A stretch of DNA of 40,901 nt from an uncultured Eggerthellaceae bacterium (lineage in GTDB: Bacteria > Actinomycetota > Coriobacteriia > Coriobacteriales > Eggerthellaceae): contig CANOHY010000018.1 of assembly GCA_947565915.1 (NCBI GenBank), positions 1-40,901 on the forward strand, written 5' to 3'. Under the pieces are notes generated by a model. The model did not search any database. It saw nothing but the letters and a program-made list of their open reading frames with translations, and was not told the origin of the DNA. A program made the translations under genes and the position numbers. Below, piece after piece: positions 1 through 7,614 of this stretch (within the stretch, counting starts at the first letter, position 1; every line of letters starts with the position of its first letter).

Positions 1-1142
1 ACGGCCGCCGCCGCACCGTCGGCCGCACCTGCGACCGCGACGCCGACCAGGCCCGCGGGCTTCGCCACGGGAACGACGCCTTCGCCCACCAGGCGCTCGG
101 CCTGCGCGGCTTCGCCCGGCACGACGGCCTCGGGGTCGACCCCTTCCGCGGCCTCGTGGTACACCAGGTCGGTGTCGACGGGCAGCACGCCCGATTCGCG
201 GGCCGCTTCCTCGCCATGCATGATGGGAATGAGCCCGCTGCCATCACCTTCCGCAAGCACGTCCGCGTCGGAAGGCGGGAGCATGGGCTCGCGGGCGCCC
301 TCGGCGATGCGGCGCGCGACCTCCATCATGACGGCCACGCCCGACGCGTTGTTGTTCGCTCCGTCGGTGAAGGGAGCGGTCTGGTGCAGGATGTAGGCCA
401 GCACCGGCAGAAACGCGCACACGGCCCCCAGCGCAATGAGCACGTTCCAGAAGATGAGCAGACCGCCTTCCGCGTTGGTCACGGTGCGCAGCAGGATGAA
501 TATCGGAATGAGCACGATGCCCACCATCTCGGCCCAGCGAATGATGTTGAGCGCGCCGAAGATGGGCGGATTGAGCTCGCGGCAGACCTTCCCCGAGTCG
601 TAGCGCGCCAGCACGATGATCTTGCGCTTGCGGGCGCCCTTCTGGCGGCCTTGCGCGCGCGAACGGGTGCGCCTGCCCGCCTGGGCGGCCTCGACCTCTT
701 CGGAGGTGGCGTCGATGTCGATCGCATCGGGCATCGGCGCTAGCGAGCCAGTGCTTTCGGACGAGAAGCCGGCGTCGCCCGGAATGTACTTGGCCACGAC
801 GTTCTGGCTGATTCCGCGCTTCGCCATGTTGTTCAGCGGCGAGATGCCCACGACTTCCATGACGTAGAGCGCAGCCATGATCGCGCAGACGATGATGGCC
901 GGGACCAGCAGCAACGGAAGGAAGATGGCGAGCACGGCCAGCACGATGGACACGATGCAGCAGATGATGCGAGGCAGTTCGTAGTTGGGATTGCAGTTGA
1001 ACTCCTCGACCGATGTCTCGAGGCCATTGCTCTTGAGGGTTTCCTCTATGATGAACGACGCCTGCTGCTCTTCCTCGGTGCCGCCGGGGCGGGCGCCGAT
1101 CACCTGAGACAGTCGCGCTGCGTACTCTAGAACCTCTGTCAT
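1..1142 (-). CDS. Membrane M28-family peptidase-like protein, partial (C-terminus beyond left edge)
   Basis: The frame is open from the ATG at 1142 to the window edge, giving 380 residues. Residues 1-50 resemble the N-terminus of M28 aminopeptidases. Residues 58-98 are strongly hydrophobic (one or two membrane spans), and further spans lie near 207-220 and 228-252. Two M28 landmarks are recognisable: residues 174-183, which end in LARYDS where active enzymes have A-H-Y-D-S, and GANNNASGVA at 261-270, where active enzymes have G-A-D/N-D-N-x-S-G. In both the usual metal ligand (His, Asp) is replaced, by Arg180 and Asn264. The tail from about 283 is acidic and Ala/Pro-rich. The fold assignment is from motifs. 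Loss of catalysis is inference, because the remaining ligands may lie outside the window. AAAGG upstream of the ATG is a reasonable ribosome binding site. Confidence 0.7.
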   Translation of the reverse strand, partial: MTEVLEYAARLSQVIGARPGGTEEEQQASFIIEETLKSNGLETSVEEFNCNPNYELPRIICCIVSIVLAVLAIFLPLLLVPAIIVCAIMAALYVMEVVGISPLNNMAKRGISQNVVAKYIPGDAGFSSESTGSLAPMPDAIDIDATSEEVEAAQAGRRTRSRAQGRQKGARKRKIIVLARYDSGKVCRELNPPIFGALNIIRWAEMVGIVLIPIFILLRTVTNAEGGLLIFWNVLIALGAVCAFLPVLAYILHQTAPFTDGANNNASGVAVMMEVARRIAEGAREPMLPPSDADVLAEGDGSGLIPIMHGEEAARESGVLPVDTDLVYHEAAEGVDPEAVVPGEAAQAERLVGEGVVPVAKPAGLVGVAVAGAADGAAAA

Positions 1143-1447
1143 AGCCAAAGCCTTTCGCTTTTAGACGCAATTAAGATAAGTATAGTTGATTGGGCGCGGA
1201 AGGCCTCGTTGCACTGGCGAGGAATGGCTGTTGCGAGCCGCGCGATGATGACCCGCAAGCTGCTCCGCCAAGAAAACCAGACCTAGCAGGCAACGGCGTG
1301 GGACGAGGGTGGTGAAACGGCAGGGGTCGCAAAGGTGCGGCGATGTGAGGAATGCGGACGCAAAAGATGCGGGCCTTACGCAAAGGGCACCGGGCCTCAA
1401 GGAAAACGTGCTGCACGAAAAACGGTCGTTTTAGCCAAAAATTTTGA

Positions 1448-1601
1448 GTTTCGGGTCTTTTTTTGCCAGACTGCGAACCATTTTCTGAACCTGGAGGAGC
1501 TTGTTCGCCCTGGCAAAAAACATCACAGCGCTCTGAGCTGGGAATTGTTCGAAACCGGCATGCAACCGTCACAGCCAACGAGAAGAAAAAAGACCCGAAA
1601 C
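1448..1601. repeat. Inverted-repeat element, copy A
   Basis: GTTTCGGGTCTTTTTT at 1448-1463 is matched exactly, as its reverse complement, at 1586-1601, leaving a 122-base spacer. A competing pairing exists inside it: TTTTTTGCCAG (about 1459-1469) with CTGGCAAAAAA (1510-1520). The outer arms resemble the arms of copy B (3296-3465): CAAAAATT, a variable 7-mer, TCGG, then a T-run. This suggests two diverged members of one family. The nature of the element (MITE-like, attenuator or small RNA) is not known. Confidence 0.6.
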
Positions 1602-1775
1602 GGCGTTTTTCTGGCAAATTCTGGCTTTTGTTCGCGCACCGAAACGCATTGAGTCCCCAACGGCCCCGCGCAAGCCCCCAACGGCCCCTCCGTTCTCCGC
1701 ATCGTATTGTCAACCGGGCGAAAAAGGCTCGCCGAAAAGAGCGCGGGCGACGATACGCAAACAGCACGTAGGCGT

Positions 1776-1812
1776 ACGGCGCATGTACGGCGCATGTACG
1801 GCGCATGTACGG
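1776..1812. repeat. 11-bp tandem repeat, three copies plus partial
   Basis: The unit ACGGCGCATGT occurs three times head to tail at 1776-1808, followed by a partial copy. Each unit contains GCATGT/ACATGC-like half palindromes. It lies about 130 bases downstream of the aldolase stop codon. No function is evident. Confidence 0.75.
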
Positions 1813-1937
1813 TGCTGACCGTCCCAGCAGCTGATGGCATAGCGGACAGAACCGACCAGCGGGTACACGCAAAGCGGCGCCCCGAAGGACGCCGCACAAG
1901 GTTGCTCTGAAGTTCGCCCGATGGGACGGCGGGCCGC

Positions 1938-2885
1938 CTAGATGTCGCCGTAGCCGAACTGCTTCTCGCCGTTGAACACCGCGAGCGCATCGGCCACGCT
2001 GTAGTCGGCCAGCGTAACGGCGCTGATGGCCTTGGTCAGGCGCACGGCTTCGTCCAGCGAACGCTGATGAATGTTGCGGCCGGTAGCGTTGCCGCACGCA
2101 CCGCCCACGTGGATCTGGTCGTACAGCTGCGTGAGGAACGTCTCGGCGTCGACGGTGGAGCCGCCCGCGCACACCAGGCCCGTGCGGCCCGCGGCGTCGG
2201 ATGCCACATGCAGCGCCTCGGCGGCCGAGCGGCCGTCCTCGGGCTTCGGCGGGTTCACCTTCACGAAGTCAGCACCCAGGCAGAGCGCCACGCCTGCAGC
2301 GCCGGCGATCAGGTCGGGATCCTTCTCGGCGGTGACGGCCTTGCCGCGCGGGTAAATCCACAGCACGACCAGCAGACCGTTCTCATGCGCCTGAGCGATG
2401 AGCTGACCGGCCTCGGCCATCATGGTGGACTCGTACTCGCTGCCCAGATAAATGGTGTAGCCGAGACCCACCACGTTGACACCGTTCTCGCGCATCTGCA
2501 GCACGGCCTCGATGTCGGTAAGCTGCGGCGAGTACGGATCTTCCTGCTTGGTGCCGACCAGATTGGTCTTGGAATTCATCTTCACCAGGTAGTTGATGTC
2601 GGGATAGTCGGCCGCGTACTGGGCAACAAGGCCGCGCTGGCCGGCAAGCACGCCAATGACGCCGTCCTTGCCGATCTGGAACAGGTGCTCGGGCTTGCCG
2701 TCGGCCGGGTCGATGCCGTCACCGTAGAAGTCCTTGTTCATGTGCTCGACCTTCTGGTCGCACGCGAACAGCATGAGGCGCCCCGTGTTCTGGGTGGCCT
2801 TCAGGTAGTTGTCGACGTAGGTGTCGCGGGATGCGGCGGGGACGTCCATGGGGACGCGGACGTCTGCTGCGGTGATCTTGGGCAT
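1938..2885 (-). CDS. Class I (DhnA/archaeal-type) fructose-bisphosphate aldolase family protein
   Basis: This 315-residue TIM-barrel aldolase belongs to the DhnA/LsrF-like family. The Schiff-base lysine is K209 in ADFVKVNPP. The phosphate-binding loops are CAGGS (239-243) and GNATGRNIHQR (265-275). An early FACDQKVEH motif (40-48) is also typical. The likely role is cytosolic cleavage of fructose-1,6-bisphosphate to triose phosphates, or a related aldol reaction. The start is the ATG at 2885, because TTGGAGGAAAC precedes it directly. The longer frame to 2930 would put this ribosome binding site inside the gene. The gene stands alone, flanked on both sides by large gaps that each carry a copy of the same inverted-repeat element. 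Family assignment is confident; exact substrate is not. Confidence 0.88.
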   Translation of the reverse strand: MPKITAADVRVPMDVPAASRDTYVDNYLKATQNTGRLMLFACDQKVEHMNKDFYGDGIDPADGKPEHLFQIGKDGVIGVLAGQRGLVAQYAADYPDINYLVKMNSKTNLVGTKQEDPYSPQLTDIEAVLQMRENGVNVVGLGYTIYLGSEYESTMMAEAGQLIAQAHENGLLVVLWIYPRGKAVTAEKDPDLIAGAAGVALCLGADFVKVNPPKPEDGRSAAEALHVASDAAGRTGLVCAGGSTVDAETFLTQLYDQIHVGGACGNATGRNIHQRSLDEAVRLTKAISAVTLADYSVADALAVFNGEKQFGYGDI

Positions 2886-3711
2886 GTTTCCTCCAAGTGT
2901 CGGTTCGGGCCTCGTGTGGGCGAGTCCCAAGGTATAGATGCTTCCATTCTAGCAAGGATTGGGGAGCGGGCGAAACGAGCAGCGGGACCGTTACGGGTTG
3001 GTCACACGATGCCTACAACCTGGTCGCGCCCCAGAAACGTTCGCTTTTGGCACGTCGCGATAAGAAAGGCGACCCACCTTGCCTTTCCTTCCGGTGTGCC
3101 GGCAGACATCGGAAGGCATGTCGAGAAGTATCCGCTTTGACGTGTCGGTAGGGTCGGGCGGCGGGAAAGGACAAGGCGACCCGTTTCCTCTTGTTATCTC
3201 TGCTGGCCAACGCGCCCAAAGCGAACGTCCCCCGACCCGCTGACCCCGCTGCCAACCGCAACAAGCGTCGCGTTGCCACATTTCAGCACCCCTGCGGACA
3301 AAAATTGCGAAAGTCGGTGTTTTTGGAAGCTTCTGCGACTTGTTTTCGCATGGCCTCCAGGTCTTGCAACTCCTCTACCTGGGGTTTCTTGTGAACGCTT
3401 CGTTCGCGTCATCGATTTCTCGCCGCAAATGCTCGCAAAAACACCGACTTTCGCAATTTTTGTCCACAAGAGGCTCTTTTTTTGACATCGAGCAAAGGAA
3501 GCTGGAGGCTCACCCCTTCCTTCCCCTTCGAGCCGGGCTAGTCAACGGCAATGCGCTTCAGCGCCTCGTCGAACACGACGCCACCGTGCCAGAAAACTGC
3601 TATTGCATGGTCTCCTTCGTGGCCTTTCTCCGTGACGGTCGCATCGCGCTGCTGCAGGCCGCGTCCTTCGCCGGCAGCGAGTATCCGCTTTGGCGGGAGA
3701 CGCCCAAGCGG
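2886..3711. other. Intergenic region upstream of the aldolase, with long inverted repeat
   Basis: About 820 bases carry no gene I can name. They contain the perfect 30-bp inverted repeat at 3296-3465. The segment 3542-3711 has coding-like composition on both strands. On the minus strand it continues in frame from the TVP38 stop codon to a TAG at 3541-3539, with a C-terminus like ALKRIAVD. On the plus strand a GC3-rich frame runs through it. Neither has a clear start signal, so both are left uncalled. Confidence 0.45.
3296..3465. repeat. Perfect 30-bp inverted repeat element, copy B
   Basis: The 30 bases at 3296-3325 (starting GGACAAAAATTGCG) are repeated exactly as reverse complement at 3436-3465 with a 110-base spacer. 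Transcribed, this gives a very stable hairpin. A nested CCAGGT/ACCTGG pair lies in the spacer. The arms are related to those of copy A. No target-site duplication is obvious and the spacer has no transposase frame, so this fits a MITE-like or regulatory palindromic repeat. Confidence 0.85.
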
Positions 3712-4497
3712 CTACTCGCCGGGCCCGTCCTGCGGCTTTTTCTTGCTAGTAAGCCTGTTGTACACCAGCAAGGCGATGATGGCCACGGCCGCCAAGCCGC
3801 CGAACAGGACGACGCTTTCCATGATGCGACCTTCAAGCAGGCCGTCGGCCGCATAGGTGGACAGCACGATGCCCGGAATGCGTGCCAGGTTCGCAATCAC
3901 CAGGAATGGCACCAGCTTCATGTCGGACAGCGGCGTGATGTACGTGAAGATGTCCTTCGGGAGCCCCGGAATCAGGAACAGGACGAACACGACCATCTCG
4001 AACCTGCCCGACTTCTCGAACTCGTGGAATTTTTCGGCGTATTTCTGCGGCACCATGTCGTGCACGAACGGCGCGCCCAGCTTGTGCACCAACATGTAGA
4101 TGAATGCGCTGGAAATGACGCACCCGACCAGAATGATCAGCGCGCCCCACCACGGCCCGTACAGCATGCCGGCGGCAATCTGCACCACCTCGCCGGGGAT
4201 GAACGCGACGACGACCTGCAGGAACTGGATGGCCTCGAGGATGAGAACGCCGGCCAGGCCAGCGCTCTGCACGCGGTCGATGAGGCGGTCGAGGCCGTCG
4301 GGCTCGAACACCAGATGAATGTAGGGCCACACGATGACGACGATGATCGCCATCACGGCGAAGAACGCAATCAGCCCGATGAACTTGACCTTGTCGGCGT
4401 GGGATGCCTTAAGCTTTTCGGGCGATGCAGGCGATGCAGGCTGCTTGGGTTGCTTGGGTTGCTTGGGTTGCTTGGGAGCGCGGTTCGTGTCACTCAT
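3712..4497 (-). CDS. TVP38/TMEM64 (VTT-domain) family membrane protein
   Basis: This 261-residue protein has a short low-complexity cytoplasmic N-terminus and five or six hydrophobic segments from about residue 38 to 250. The VTT core (about 75-200) shows the family signatures FIPGEVVQIAAGMLYGPWWG and VLFLIPGLPKDIFTYITP. Family members sit in the cytoplasmic membrane and are linked to lipid scrambling or membrane homeostasis. The N-terminus has a K-Q-P tripeptide repeated four times, encoded by a 9-bp tandem repeat near 4440-4478, and a smaller ASP repeat. The start ATG overlaps the stop of the PRC-barrel gene by 8 bases, indicating translational coupling as the last gene of an operon with the PRC-barrel and YtxH genes. 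Confidence 0.85.
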   Translation of the reverse strand: MSDTNRAPKQPKQPKQPKQPASPASPEKLKASHADKVKFIGLIAFFAVMAIIVVIVWPYIHLVFEPDGLDRLIDRVQSAGLAGVLILEAIQFLQVVVAFIPGEVVQIAAGMLYGPWWGALIILVGCVISSAFIYMLVHKLGAPFVHDMVPQKYAEKFHEFEKSGRFEMVVFVLFLIPGLPKDIFTYITPLSDMKLVPFLVIANLARIPGIVLSTYAADGLLEGRIMESVVLFGGLAAVAIIALLVYNRLTSKKKPQDGPGE

Positions 4498-5377
4498 CGG
4501 TCTTGCCTTTGCCGCTGTCGCTGCCGCCGTTGTTGTTGGCGCTGTCGCCGCTCATGGCGGCCTTGAACTCGTCCTTGAACCGGCCGAACATGCCCTGCGA
4601 ACGAGCGATTTGCCTGCCGGTTGCGTACACGCCTTTCTGCACGGCGTCGCCGGCGATGACCGAAGCCTCCTTGGCCTTGGGCGTCACTTTCTCCGACACG
4701 GTGTTAGCCACCTTGCGATACGTCTTCTTCGCCTTGTCGGTCGCCACCGCCGTTGCCGCGCCTGCCTTCTCGGCAACGCCGCCTTCGACGGGAAGGTCGA
4801 GCGCCTGCTCGTTCACGATGACCGCGCCGAGGGATTCGGGGTCGTCATCGTCGTCGGCGAGGAACAGCTGCGTGCCCATGCCGCGGCGAAAGCCCAGCAT
4901 GAGCCTCCCAGGAATGCGGCGGCGACCCAGCAGCGTGTTCGCCGTGGCCCCCTGGCTGACTTCGACCGAGACGACGCGCCCCGTCTTCGGGTCGAACTCC
5001 ACGCCGTCGACCATGCCCAGCGACTGGCCGCTGGGGGTCATGGCGGGCAGGCCGATCCAGATGACGCAGTTGTCCAGGTTGAGCCCGAGCGCCTTCGTCG
5101 CGCCCCGACCGTGTGCCTGCGGGTCCTCGCGGACCACAATCACCTGGCTGCCGCCTTCGTCTTGCAGCAAGTCGAAGCCGTTGAACGCGACGAACATGTC
5201 CTCGCGATGGAACATCAGTGCGATGTCAGGCCGCTTCACGAGGAAGCCGACCAGCTGCGCCTTCGACGGATGGAAGACGAACGCGTGAATGCGCCCCACC
5301 TTCTTGACCGCATCCGGGTCGTTCTTGGTGGGGCGCGATGTCCAGACCTTTTTGTTGGCCAGGTCTTTGGTGTTCAT
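4490..5377 (-). CDS. PRC-barrel domain protein
   Basis: The protein has 295 residues. Residues about 5-95 and about 100-180 look like two consecutive PRC-barrel units, for example FDPKTGRVVSVEVSQG near 128-143. PRC barrels are small beta domains found in RNA-processing and envelope-associated proteins. The C-terminal third (about 200-280) is Lys/Ala/Asp-rich and helical, resembling the repeat of the YtxH-like neighbour, which suggests the two interact or share an envelope function. The ATG at 5377 follows the YtxH stop by two bases, and its own stop overlaps the TVP38 start, so the three genes form one transcription unit. The precise role is unknown. Confidence 0.75.
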   Translation of the reverse strand: MNTKDLANKKVWTSRPTKNDPDAVKKVGRIHAFVFHPSKAQLVGFLVKRPDIALMFHREDMFVAFNGFDLLQDEGGSQVIVVREDPQAHGRGATKALGLNLDNCVIWIGLPAMTPSGQSLGMVDGVEFDPKTGRVVSVEVSQGATANTLLGRRRIPGRLMLGFRRGMGTQLFLADDDDDPESLGAVIVNEQALDLPVEGGVAEKAGAATAVATDKAKKTYRKVANTVSEKVTPKAKEASVIAGDAVQKGVYATGRQIARSQGMFGRFKDEFKAAMSGDSANNNGGSDSGKGKTDE

Positions 5378-5379
5378 GC

Positions 5380-5901
5380 TTACTTGGTGGCCTCCTTGGC
5401 CTTGTCGGCAGCTTTCTCGGTGGCCTTTTCGGCGTCGTCGACGACCTCGTCGGCCTTGTCCTTGGCCTTGCCAGCCACGTCCTTTGCCTTGTCGGCGACG
5501 TCCTTGGCGGCGTCCTTTGCCTTGTCGGCGGCCTCGGGGGCAGCGTCCTTGATGGCGTCGGCCGTCTCGTTGGCGTTTTCCCTGACCTGCTTGGCAATGC
5601 GCTCGCGCGCGGCCTCGATCTTGGCGCGCAGCTCATCGTTCTTGTCGACGGCAGCCTCGACGCCCTTGGCGGCGGCGTCCTTGGCCTCGTCGACCACGTC
5701 GGCACCCTTCTCGGTGGCCTGCTTCACGACGTTCTGCACCTTTTCGGCGACCTGTGCGCCCATGTCCTGGGCGTTGTTAGCAATATTGTTTGCCTGATCG
5801 GCGACCATGTCGCGCGTCTTCTCGCCAGACTGAGGCGCCAGCAGCAGCGCTCCCACGGCTCCGATTGCTCCACCGAACAGGAAGGTTACGAACTTGTTCA
5901 T
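5380..5901 (-). CDS. YtxH-like membrane-anchored helical repeat protein
   Basis: This 173-residue protein begins with a single hydrophobic segment, FLFGGAIGAVGALLLAP (about 5-22), followed by SGEKTR. That arrangement is typical of YtxH family proteins. The rest is a long amphipathic helical region of 11-residue-like Lys/Ala/Asp repeats (DKAKDAAKDVADKAKD type), reminiscent of LEA or apolipoprotein-like stress proteins. The start is the ATG at 5901, because AAGGAGGCAGAG precedes it. The 5' leader contains a small GCGTGC/GCACGC hairpin and a TATACT -10-like hexamer near 5950. It is the first gene of the operon with the PRC-barrel and TVP38 genes. A role in envelope stress is inference. Confidence 0.8.
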   Translation of the reverse strand: MNKFVTFLFGGAIGAVGALLLAPQSGEKTRDMVADQANNIANNAQDMGAQVAEKVQNVVKQATEKGADVVDEAKDAAAKGVEAAVDKNDELRAKIEAARERIAKQVRENANETADAIKDAAPEAADKAKDAAKDVADKAKDVAGKAKDKADEVVDDAEKATEKAADKAKEATK

Positions 5902-6262
5902 CTCTGCCTCCTTGGCATTCCCGTGCGTGCCTCGCACGCCTTTTACAAGTATAGCTTTAAAGCGAGCTCATTCTATGATGCAGGCACAGGCCACAGCATC
6001 AGCCAGTCTAGCTGTTGGTCAAACGTCACTTCATTTTCGCGAAACCGAAAGAGAAGGACTAAAGAAGTCAGGGTTGCCGAAGCGTGTCGGAACGCGGCAA
6101 AACGCGGCGCGCTGCGTCGAAAGCTAACGTCCCTCACGCCTCACGCCCGGCGCGCCCGACCGCATTTGGCGCCCGGCATTCCCGGCACACAGCGCCCGGC
6201 GCTCCCCACGCCCGGCGCACTCGGCACCCGGAGCACAGCGCACGGCGTTGGCTCCTCTGCAG
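5902..6262. other. Intergenic region with degenerate GC-rich repeats
   Basis: This 360-base gap contains the probable promoter of the YtxH operon near 5950-5990 (TATACT on the minus strand). At 6140-6250 there is a run of imperfect copies of CGCCCGGCG/A, at least four, each spaced by about 20 bases. No gene or clear terminator is recognised. Confidence 0.4.
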
Positions 6263-6799
6263 CTACTCGTCCTTGGTGGAAACCAGAAGAAGGATGCCGC
6301 CCACCACGTTCAGGAAAATGAGCGAACACACGCCGAAGGCCACGGTGTTGGGCCGCTTCCCCTTGTAGACGCCCCACGTCATGACCGTCATGGGAATCAT
6401 CCACGCAAGCGGAATGATGAACCAGCCGGCGGTGATGGTGGAAAGCAGCGCCAAAATGAAGGCGATCAGGCGCAGAGTGGAATCCTGCGGGCTGACGTAG
6501 TAGAGGGGCATGTCCGCGTAGTTGACATACGTCTGGCTGCAGTCGACCTGGACCGGCGGCACGGGCTGCCCGACGGGCTGGGCCGCAGCCGAGGGGTAGA
6601 CGGGCTGCGCGGTCGGCGCTGCCTGCCCGACGAATTGCCCTGTCGCTGCAGGCTGGGGCTGCGCCGGTTGAGAAGTTGGCGGCGTCTGCGCCGCGGCGGC
6701 TTCCATGCAGCTGTCGGTCCACTTGGTTCCGTCCCAGTAGCGAAGCTTCGACGTATCGCCTGCGGGGTCGGCGTACCATCCTGCGATTGGTGCGGTCAT
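6263..6799 (-). CDS. DUF2510 domain membrane protein
   Basis: This 178-residue protein has a DUF2510 motif at the N-terminus (about 6-30): GWYADPAGDTSKLRYWDG with the conserved W-T-D that follows. This domain is common at the N-terminus of actinobacterial membrane proteins. Next come a Pro/Gln/Ala-rich linker (about 35-90) and three hydrophobic spans (about 108-175). The start is placed at the ATG at 6799, preceded by GAAAGGAAACGC. The longer frame to 6853 adds an unrelated N-terminus. The gene appears to be a single unit with no recognised enzymatic role. Confidence 0.8.
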   Translation of the reverse strand: MTAPIAGWYADPAGDTSKLRYWDGTKWTDSCMEAAAAQTPPTSQPAQPQPAATGQFVGQAAPTAQPVYPSAAAQPVGQPVPPVQVDCSQTYVNYADMPLYYVSPQDSTLRLIAFILALLSTITAGWFIIPLAWMIPMTVMTWGVYKGKRPNTVAFGVCSLIFLNVVGGILLLVSTKDE

Positions 6800-6862
6800 G
6801 GTGCGTTTCCTTTCGTTTCCCTCTGTGACATTAGAACACATCTGATGCCACAAACATCGTCG

Positions 6863-7363
6863 TTATTTGAGCAGGTCTTCAGGGTTCAGATTCTCGATGA
6901 ACGAGTCGAACTCCTTCAACTCCGTTTCCTTGTCTGCGCCTTCCTTGAGAATGAACGGATAGGAGGCGCGTGCGAGGACGTCTTCGTCTATATAGAAGGG
7001 AGCGCCCTGTCGGATAGCAAGCGCGATGGCGTCGGTGGGGCGCGCGTCCAGCTCGATCAGGCGGCCGCCTTGGCGCAGGTACATCTTCGAGAAGAACGTC
7101 TGCCCGGCGACATCGTTCACCACGACATGGTCGACGCGGGCGTCGAGGTTGGTGAGCGCGTCGATGAACAAATCGTGCGTGAGCGGCCGCGGCGGCTTCA
7201 CCTGTTCCAGCGCGACGCCGAGCTGCATGGCTTCCTGCGCGCCTATCCAGATGGGGACGATGCGCTGCTTGCCCGCAATGGCAGGCTCGTCGGGCTCGAG
7301 AACCATGATTGCCGGTTGGTCGGGCTGCGTGAAAATCATTGTCAGGACATGCAATGGGATCAT
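6863..7363 (-). CDS. Bifunctional nuclease family (BFN/DUF151) protein
   Basis: The 166 residues match the DUF151 family: an IPLHVL start, then VPIWIGAQEA (about 37-46), the PRPLTHDLF segment (about 57-65), and the DARPTDAIALAIRQGAPFYI block (about 105-124). This family is described as having nuclease activity on RNA and DNA. The C-terminal 40 residues are an acidic extension. The start is the ATG at 7363, which aligns with the family. A TATAAT lies only six bases upstream, so transcription would start at or near the A of ATG. No Shine-Dalgarno is present, so the gene is probably leaderless. It is the last clear chromosomal gene before the prophage. Confidence 0.88.
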   Translation of the reverse strand: MIPLHVLTMIFTQPDQPAIMVLEPDEPAIAGKQRIVPIWIGAQEAMQLGVALEQVKPPRPLTHDLFIDALTNLDARVDHVVVNDVAGQTFFSKMYLRQGGRLIELDARPTDAIALAIRQGAPFYIDEDVLARASYPFILKEGADKETELKEFDSFIENLNPEDLLK

Positions 7364-7369
7364 GGGACG

Positions 7370-7375
7370 ATTATA
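7370..7375 (-). promoter_or_regulatory. Near-consensus -10 box placed for a leaderless transcript
   Basis: TATAAT on the minus strand ends six bases before the ATG at 7363, so the expected start of transcription coincides with the start codon. The -35 region (about 7393-7398) is a poor match. This is inferred from spacing only. Confidence 0.5.
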
Positions 7376-7614
7376 GCCGAGCACGGCGAGCGCACGCAGC
7401 CGGGCTGCAGCGACGCATGGAGGTTCGGTGTGCTCGGGCGTGTTTCACGTGAAGCGGGCGGAAAGGCGAGACGGCGAACGAGGGCTGCTGTCACAAAAAA
7501 GCCGTCCGGCTGGACGGCGAAGATGATGGTGGGGCATAGGTGGGTTAACACGTACCCCGTGGTGCAATACCGAATCTTATTCCTAAGTTCAGGAATTGCA
7601 AGCGTAGTTCGATA
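7376..7614. other. Chromosome-prophage junction region
   Basis: This gap separates the DUF151 promoter from the endolysin stop codon, so the left prophage boundary (attL or attR) should lie here. It contains the terminator at 7495-7518 and an ATTCCT/AGGAAT hairpin at 7579-7596. No tRNA or tRNA fragment is seen. The attachment core cannot be set, because the other end of the prophage is outside the window. Confidence 0.45.
7495..7518 (-). terminator. Rho-independent terminator of the prophage late operon
   Basis: On the minus strand a GCCGTCC stem, AGCC loop and GGACGGC stem are followed directly by six T residues. It lies about 97 bases after the endolysin stop, where the late transcript should end. 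It could instead be a host terminator next to the attachment site. Confidence 0.85.

Larger units (their letters stand above)
1143..1937. other. Long intergenic region with inverted-repeat element and short tandem repeat
   Basis: No convincing gene is seen in about 800 bases. Open frames here lack homology, good start signals and consistent codon use. The stretch holds the AT-rich inverted-repeat element described at 1448-1601, and an 11-bp unit repeated three times at 1776-1808. The remainder is unassigned. Confidence 0.5.

Noticed and set aside
244..1170. 308-residue minus-strand frame at the left end
   Set aside because: It is a +1 shadow of the M28-like gene; its Arg/His-rich sequence has no domains, whereas the other frame shows membrane spans and M28 motifs.
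1776..1812. CRISPR array
   Set aside because: The unit is 11 bp, head to tail, with no spacers and no cas genes nearby.
3340..4566. 408-residue plus-strand frame
   Set aside because: It runs antisense to the TVP38 gene and starts inside the inverted repeat. Its His/Asp-rich composition is that of a shadow frame.
7376..7614. tRNA gene as integration site
   Set aside because: No cloverleaf or T-arm-like sequence is found; the hairpins here are a terminator and a 6-bp stem.
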